Positions 58,536-64,000 of a stretch of 64,000 nt of DNA are shown here, piece after piece (within the stretch, counting starts at the first letter, position 1; every line of letters starts with the position of its first letter). The notes below the pieces were generated by a model. It ran no database searches and had not been told where the DNA came from. It was given only the letters and a program-made list of their open reading frames with translations. The translations under genes and the position numbers were made by a program. This stretch comes from Bettongia penicillata ogilbyi (taxonomy: Eukaryota; Chordata; Mammalia; Diprotodontia; Potoroidae), in NCBI GenBank assembly GCA_023548195.1, contig JAJHZJ010000220.1:3375870-3439869 (forward strand). The letters are read 5' to 3'.

Positions 58536-59064
58536 AAACCTTAGATCTAGTGCACCCTGAAGCCCATAGATAGAACAACAACAGGTCCCTGAAAAGCTTT
58601 ACTCAGTGGCTATTTTTGGACTCTTCTGGCTTACAGTGAATATCAATAATAAATGTTCCTAGTCCAACCAACAACCCTGAGGCTCCTATCCCTCCTAGCT
58701 TTATTTATTTATTTGTTTGTTTGCATGTTTATTTCCTATTTAAAGGGGCCATTCCCTGACTATGTTTCAAACAGGCTTATACACTGAATGGACTTTACCT
58801 CACTTTAAGTGAGTACCTGAAAAGGTCTTAACCTAAAAGGCCAAGGTCTCCCACTGAAACTTGGGTACTCTCTAGTCATCCTGGAGAGTATCTTGAGAGT
58901 CATCCTGATGAGTATCTGGTCCCTGGATCCAGAAGGCTCAGGAGGAGAAATTGAAGCTGGGACTTTGCACAGCCCTCCCTCCCTCAAAACAAAGTCAAGT
59001 GCAAATCCTGTCATCATTTTTCTGATGCTATGGTGCTCTTCAAAAACGAAGGGTGAACTCACAG
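58536..59064 (+). mobile_element. Composite marsupial repeat, copy 2
   Basis: Collinear with 3515-3990. Shared blocks: 'ctgaagcccatagatagaac', 'agtggctatttttggactct', 'aaaggggccattccctgact', 'tgagtacctgaaaaggtctt', 'caaggtctcccactgaaact' and the SINE-like tail 'acagccctccctccctcaaa' with 'ctgatgctatggtgctcttc'. It has extra units near 58870-58915 (repeated 'gagagt.tc' and 'tcatcctg' words) and an AT-rich TTTATTTG tract near 58700-58740 absent from copy 1. Confidence 0.65.
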
Positions 59065-59099
59065 CAATATACTGGCCTATTTCTTGAAGATAACAAACA

Positions 59100-59933
59100 C
59101 ATACACATCATCCCCATTCTAAAACAAAAAGAAAAACTTGATGTTTTGCTACCAAGTTCTCAAACTACTTTTCTCTATATCTCTCCCTTTCCAATAAAAC
59201 ACTTAATATATTGACCACATTGATTGCCTCTATTTCCTCTCTCCTACAAACCTCACCAATTTAAATTGTTCTCTCTAAATATATGTTTGCTCATTTTCAG
59301 ATAAAATATTTTTTCCACAAATTCTCACTTTTTTTAACTTACTTAATCTTTTTTTTTTTTTAAATTTATTTCCTTGACCACCCTTTCCTAACTCTCATTC
59401 TCTCCTCTCAGGGTTTTCATTACACTATTTACTCATTTGGGGCTCTTTTCCTACCTTATAACTTATTGTCCTTTGTTGAATTTTTATCTAAATCACTAAG
59501 TGGGGGTACATCTCTCTATATATTTTCTCCTTCAGAGATCTCCTCAGCTTGCTTGAGTATAATTATCATTTTTATGAAGGTCATCTCCAAGTTTGCATAT
59601 CCAGACTAGTGTCTTACTGAATTCTACATTCTGCTTAATAAACACTATAACTTCCCATTGCTCCAAGAATAAAAATTTAAAAAAGCACAATTTTCATTGA
59701 AAACCTCAATAAATAAACTATAACCCTCTCATTTACCCTTTTGATACATTATTTTCTTTCACATATTTTATGGTCTAGCCAAAGTGATCTTTTTGCTATT
59801 CTTTGAAGATAATATTACATTGTACTTCTATTTGCAATTACACAGCATCCACTCTGCACTAACTACTTACTCTTTAGAATGTTCTTTTTCCTTTAAAGAT
59901 CATTTGAAATGTCACATTTGATGTAAAGCATTT
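59100..59933 (+). mobile_element. L2 LINE 3' part, degraded
   Basis: L2-like landmarks in order: 'atcatttttatgaaggtcat' with 'tttgcatatccagactag', 'cttcccattgctccaagaat', 'ggtctagccaaagtgatctt' and 'tttgaaatgtcacatttgat'. It matches the layout of 35290-36020 but is poorer. Confidence 0.6.
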
Positions 59934-60185
59934 CTTGATGGGGATGTGGTCTTGAGGCCACATGTTGCTCTCTAGATCCTCAAGCATGGTCCTTTGATCC
60001 TTTGAAGGAATCCAAACTTCATCCTCAAGCATGGTCCTTTGATCCTTTGACGGAATCCAAACTTCACAAACCAAATCCCTTAAATAAAAATATTTGTTAT
60101 GTAAAATTTGGACTCAATTAAAAGGCTGCACCCAAGAACCTAGAAAGCTACATGTGGCTTCTAGGACACAGGTTCTCCATCCCTG
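59934..60185. mobile_element. Palindromic DNA-transposon MITE (hAT-like)
   Basis: The two halves are inverted copies. The right end 'ggttctccatccctg' and left end 'gatggggatgtgg' pair. 'gaggccacatg' pairs with 'catgtggcttc', 'gatcctcaagcatggtcctt' pairs with 'ggctgcacccaagaacctag', and 'atccaaacttcac' pairs with 'gtaaaatttggactcaa'. The centre is near 60090. CAGGG-type ends favour hAT. The left arm carries a 45-bp tandem duplication (59976-60065). It has no coding capacity. Confidence 0.7.
59976..60065. repeat. 45-bp tandem duplication
   Basis: Units 59976-60020 and 60021-60065 match at 44 of 45 bases; the single difference is aagg versus acgg. The near-identity implies the duplication is younger than the host MITE, whose arms have diverged far more. 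It produces the doubled VWIPSKDQRTMLED in an artefact minus-strand frame. Confidence 0.95.
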
Positions 60186-60689
60186 TCCTAACTACTGGTA
60201 CCTGTCACATGAAATTCCCTTACATTTTACATATATTTTGATTAAATTTATATTTGCAAAGAAGTATTTCAGATAGAAATGTGTCTGTGCTAATTTATGT
60301 ACTTTTTTACTGATAATAATGATGATGACAGTTAAGAAGTAAAAGTATATTTTGTGTTTAAGATGGAATTATTGGAACCAGCTTAGTTTTATGGATGTAG
60401 TTCATTGACTAATAGTCCCTATATTTCACCATCTATAATAAATAGATAACATTAAAATAAAGAATCTAAAGAAAATGTAAATTCATTTGCTGTCTTTAGT
60501 TACTTACTCCTGAAAATATTTATTCAAAATAAATCATTTTATGCTTCCTGCATTACTACATACAAATTATGGAAATTCAGATCTTTGTTAAAAGTTTTTT
60601 GCAATATTGTAAAGCACTTAAAATATTTAAATAATTAACCATATTTAAGAGGGTAAAGGACTTATTTTTATAAAGTAATCAGTATTCTA
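60186..60689. other. Unassigned AT-rich sequence
   Basis: No repeat or coding signal is recognised. Confidence 0.4.
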
Positions 60690-61231
60690 AGAGACAGAGA
60701 AAAACTTTCAGTATTTGTGTAGTTGGAGGTATTTTATATATGTATACATGGAGAGAGAGAAAGAAAGCACAGGGTGTGTTGAATAAAAAGGGATGATATG
60801 TAAAACAATAAAATTAAGGGCTGAGAGAGGAATAAATTGGTAGGAGAAAGGGAGAAATGGAATAGGGCAAATTATCTCTCAAAAAAAAGGCAGGAAAAAG
60901 CTTTTTCCATGGAAGGGAAAAAGGGGGAGGGGAGAGGGAAAGCATGAAGCTTACTCTCATCACATTAAGCTTAAACAGGGAATAACATGAACACTCAATT
61001 TGGTTTGAAAATCTGTCTTACAGTACAGGAATGTAGGGGAGGAGGGAATAAGTGGAGTGGGGGAATGACAGAAAGGAGGGCAAATAGGAGGAGGGAGTAA
61101 TTAGAAGTAAACTCTTTGGGAGAGGGACAAGGTCAAAAGAGAGAATAGAATAAGTGGGCAGCAGGAGAGAATGAATGAAAATATAGTTAGTCTTACACAA
61201 CATGATGATTATGGAATTATTTTGAAAAAAT

Positions 61232-61262
<31 letters not shown>

Positions 61263-61595
61263 CTTCTCAGTGGGAATGAATAGGGAGGGAGGGAGAGAGG
61301 GAGAGAAGTTGGAACTCAAAGGTTTAGGAACTAATGTTGAGAATTGATTTTCCATACAACTGAGAAATAAGAAACACAGGTAATAGGATATAGGAATCTG
61401 TCTTGCTCTACAAGGAAAGAGAAGATGGGGATAATGGAAGGGAGGGGTGTGATACAAGGGAGGGCAGATTGGGGGAAGGGGTAGTCAGAATGCCCACTGT
61501 TTGGGGCTTGGGGGAAGGTCGAGATGGGGAGAAAATTTGGAACTCAAAATTTTGTGGAAATGAAGGTTGAAAATTAAAAATAAATAAATAAATTT
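60690..61595 (+). mobile_element. HAL1 3' end, copy 3 (5'-truncated)
   Basis: It starts within the 3' UTR at the place matching 55418 of copy 2 ('ttttcagtatttgtgtagtt') and runs collinearly through 'gagaaagggagaaatggaat', 'aagtaaactctttgggagag', 'gtcttacacaacatgatgat' and 'gatggggagaaaatttggaa' to the A-rich end. ORF1 is absent. A CA run lies at 61231-61257. Confidence 0.85.
61231..61257. repeat. (CA)n microsatellite inside HAL1 copy 3
   Basis: A pure AC run at the position where copy 1 has 'aaaactacacagatat'. Confidence 0.95.
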
Positions 61596-61899
61596 CTATA
61601 CCTATATACTACTTTTAAAGTCCAAGATGATGCAAGTTCCCTTCTCTGGAAGTATCAAGGTCTCCCACTTCAATAAAGGGAACATATACCCTGACAGGAT
61701 AAAAAGGACAGAAAATGGGTCATTATCTGCTTATTAGCTCAAATGCAGAACAGAAGAAATTGTATATTCTTTTTAAACAATGGGTTAATGTTAAAATAAT
61801 AAAACAATAAAGTACCTCAACTGAAAAAAATTATTGACTTGAGGTCTGTAATCTTTAATACTATATATTATTCCTATATACTATAAATACATATTATGT
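61596..61899. other. Unassigned sequence
   Basis: No repeat is recognised. It may belong to the element to its right. Confidence 0.3.
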
Positions 61900-63050
61900 A
61901 TTTCTTTAATCTGAGCTGGGCTTGGGCAATTCCACATTCTCCCTGTATGTGTGACAAACTCAGATACAATGATTCAGGAAGATCTGTAGAGGTAGTTCTT
62001 ACTTCCCTGTTCTATGTAATATTGAGTCCCTTTTCTCTGTACTTCCTATGTAGTTCACTAGTGGAATATGATTTTTTTCTTCCAAAATCTATACCTATTC
62101 TTATTAAAGCAGTAAACGTTTCTCTCCTTATTAGTCAATTCTGACTGAATCCACTGGCTATATGTCGTTTTTCTTGGGGAAATTTATCTTTTACACATGA
62201 CCCTAAGTCACTTAAATGTAATTGTATCCAAAACCTCTGAAATAAGATGCCTTATTTCTCCAAATAGCAGAGTCAAAATCAGTTACCTATAAGTAGGAGG
62301 GGCAGATATCACCCTGATATTCCTATGAGAAACCATTAAGGGGGTTTTATGATAAGCTTCAGTGTTTCCCATCATTCTTACCATTTTAATTATCTTTCCC
62401 TTTAGCTCTCTCATACAGTCCCTAAACAAATACCAGGATGCTTCTCCTCTAGGTCACATAGAGTCCATGAGATACTGCTTATTACATCCGCTGGCAGCAA
62501 AAGTTAAAAGATTAGTTCTATTGTTACCTCCTCAAATATGATAATCCCTCAAAGCTTGTTGTACAAAAAGATTTTTACTAACACCTACTGAATTTCAATC
62601 TATGTTATCTACCTCATACTCCTCAGGCTCCTATGTCACTGATTCTCACCATCCAAGATACTAATGATTCTCCTATTTTGGTGATGAATTGATCTAAAAT
62701 ACCAGTGACTTCCTGCTGAGTAAAATCCTCAGTTACTTTCATAGACACTGTGTGCCCCCCCTTGATTTTCATGCTTCCTTAGTTTTATTGGATGTGGGCC
62801 CATATTCCTAAAAGCCTCTTTATATACATTAGTTTCATTTTCCTCCCACACATCTTTGTCCCAAGAATTCAGATCCCAATCGGTCCTAAAGATACAATGG
62901 TTGCATTCGTTTTCCTGTTAGCGTTTTGCTTCTTTTTTTTTTCTGAGCCACTCTCACAACTATCTTTTCTGTTATTCCCAGATATTTTTAACTTGCTCTT
63001 CCAAAGAAAAGTTCAGATACCATAGCCTAGAAAGCTTCTCCTGTAAATCA
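61900..63050 (-). pseudogene. Possible endogenous retrovirus gag-like remnant, main part
   Basis: The minus strand holds coding-like text broken by many stops and frameshifts: a Leu/Glu/Lys-rich coiled-coil-like block at about 62972-63090, then a Trp/Asp-rich block near 62850-62900, and further blocks to about 61900. Order and composition suggest the capsid-side part of an old retroviral gag, but I see no zinc knuckle, major homology region, pol or LTRs, so the call is tentative. It could be another retroelement or a chance pattern. It is defective in every frame. Confidence 0.25.
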
Positions 63051-63059
63051 GCTAATTCC

Positions 63060-63185
63060 TTTTTCAGCAGAACCTTTTCCTCCAGCAAAATAGAATTAGC
63101 CAAATGGAAAAAAGAGGTACAAAAGCAAACTGAAGAAAATAGTTCTTTAAAAAAATACACTTGGGTAACTGGAAGCTAATGACTC
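63060..63185 (+). mobile_element. L1/HAL1 ORF1 coiled-coil fragment
   Basis: 'aaaatagaattagccaaatg', 'gaaaaaagaggtacaaaagc' and 'gaagaaaatagttctttaaa' repeat the ORF1 text of HAL1 at 19280-19340 on the same strand. It is isolated and lies inside the gag-like region. Confidence 0.7.
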
Positions 63186-63189
63186 TCTC

Positions 63190-63510
63190 ATCAAGGCCAC
63201 TTTCTCTACTCTGTTCTGCCTCCTGCCTCTCTCTCTCCCCTACAAATAAGTTTTCGTAGGGGCCTCAGTTATTTATTTGTGCTGTGGCTAAGCCACCCCT
63301 GCTGGCTTGCTAAGACACAATATGTTCTGGGTTCACTGCGGTGGGCTGCCCTTTTTAGCCAAGTGAGACAAATCTTTCCTGAAGTCTTTCTAAGCTATTT
63401 TAAGCTTGAAAATGATTTCATACCACCTTTTCTGGGTTTTGTCACTCCAAAATCCACTTTGAGGCTTGACTCAATGTTATTCCTGCCTTATCTCTGCCAT
63501 CTTGGCTTTG
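63190..63510 (-). mobile_element. L1 5'-UTR fragment
   Basis: Reversed L1 5'-UTR text ends at 'ctgccatcttggctttgc' (about 63495-63512), the reverse of the leader ccaagatggcag. Upstream 'gccaagtgagacaaatcttt' and 'gaagtctttctaagctattt' fit the same UTR. It faces the plus-strand ORF1 piece beside it. Confidence 0.65.
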
Positions 63511-63614
63511 CTATATAAATTACTGACTTTTGGGTACCCCTATTCAACTGGTACATTGGTATAATTGTTATGACTATTTTCTTTATCTATTGCTATCTTT
63601 TTCTTAGCAGCTGC

Positions 63615-63870
63615 TGCCTAAATCTAGCTCTTCCTTCTGGATCCAAAGATGTTAAATCTAACTGGTACCACATCCAAATTGTAATCTTTCAAATATTTTT
63701 TTTTTATTTTTTCATGAATATTTTTAAACTCCAGATCAAATAGACCATAATAATCAACATATTCTTCTGATGTCATCCTGGCATCTCTATTCATCCATAT
63801 TAGGCACAAAGCATCTTTGTATATTCTGCCTTTATACAATCTTATGTGTTTTTTAACCAAAATGTTTTTA
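63615..63870 (-). pseudogene. Possible gag-like remnant, upstream part
   Basis: A 78-codon minus-strand frame (63624-63860) is rich in Lys, Asp, Tyr and Glu (SEEYVDYYGLFDLEFKN is typical) and is followed by a Lys-rich then Asn-rich stretch. It lies upstream of the block at 61900-63050 in the same orientation, with L1 pieces between them, so both may be parts of one retroviral gag with this as the matrix side. No motif proves this. Confidence 0.25.
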
Positions 63871-64000
63871 ATACCAGTGGCATGTGAGGAAGCAACTAAA
63901 GTGCTTTGAGAATTATAGTGATATATATGATGATTTCTATAATCAACCAGTTATGGAGATATATATAATATAAGAGCTAATTTGTTGAGTGTAATATGAA
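63871..64000. other. Unassigned right edge
   Basis: AT-rich, with gatatatatgatg and gatatatataatataa words; nothing is recognised. Confidence 0.4.

Noticed and set aside
58114..58581. 155-codon open frame made of Lys, Glu, Arg and Gly (and a 120-codon partner)
   Set aside because: It is the translation of the CCTT/CTTT microsatellite; any tetranucleotide tract without a stop gives such a frame.
59976..60065. CRISPR-like or protein-repeat signal
   Set aside because: Two adjacent identical units without spacers inside a MITE; a simple tandem duplication explains it.

Overview
The window looks like AT-rich, CpG-poor marsupial (metatherian) nuclear DNA. The evidence is repeat content: SINEs with the 'gcagctaggtgg..cagtggatagagc' head typical of marsupials, Mar1-type SINEs ending in a 'ggacacaactgaa' RTE-like tail, many old MIR/CORE-SINE and L2 copies, marsupial-type L1, and ORF1-only 'half-L1' (HAL1) elements. 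I cannot name the species. Family assignments rest on recalled family features and on comparing copies within the window; no alignment or database search was run.

I found no exon of a host protein-coding gene, no functional RNA gene and no CRISPR array. The longer open frames are pieces of retrotransposon proteins or translated microsatellites. The region is therefore intergenic or deep-intronic DNA built from layered transposon insertions.

Layout: 1-6.3 kb holds a Mar1 SINE, MIR relics, a CT microsatellite and the first copy of a composite repeat. From 6.3 to 11.9 kb lies one old minus-strand L1 with its 5' UTR, ORF1 and both ends of ORF2; the reverse-transcriptase core is deleted and two younger L1 3' ends are nested in it. 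From 12 to 17 kb there are MIRs, a hAT-like relic and a tRNA-headed SINE. From 17 to 27 kb is a dense LINE block: an L1 3' end (-), a near-complete HAL1 (+), a SINE in the HAL1 tail, an L1 ORF2 scrap (+) and a 4.4 kb L1 (-) that has a 5' leader and almost all of ORF2 but no ORF1. From 27 to 53 kb is mostly unique AT-rich DNA with MIR, L2, RTE and L1 scraps and a possible solo LTR. From 53.5 to 61.6 kb there are two more HAL1 copies (+), the second copy of the composite repeat beside a CCTT microsatellite, an L2 and a palindromic DNA-transposon MITE. From 61.9 to 63.9 kb there is a weak minus-strand retroviral gag-like remnant interrupted by L1 pieces.

No genes here act together. What links the features is retrotransposition: L1 enzymes would have mobilised the HAL1s, and RTE-like enzymes the SINEs that share RTE-like tails. 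All visible copies are inactivated by stops, frameshifts, deletions or lost catalytic residues. I saw no convincing new functional system. The points most worth checking are an ORF1-less L1 alongside ORF1-only HAL1s, a 444-bp insertion with an exact 8-bp target duplication, the composite repeat paired with pyrimidine tracts, and the gag-like relic.
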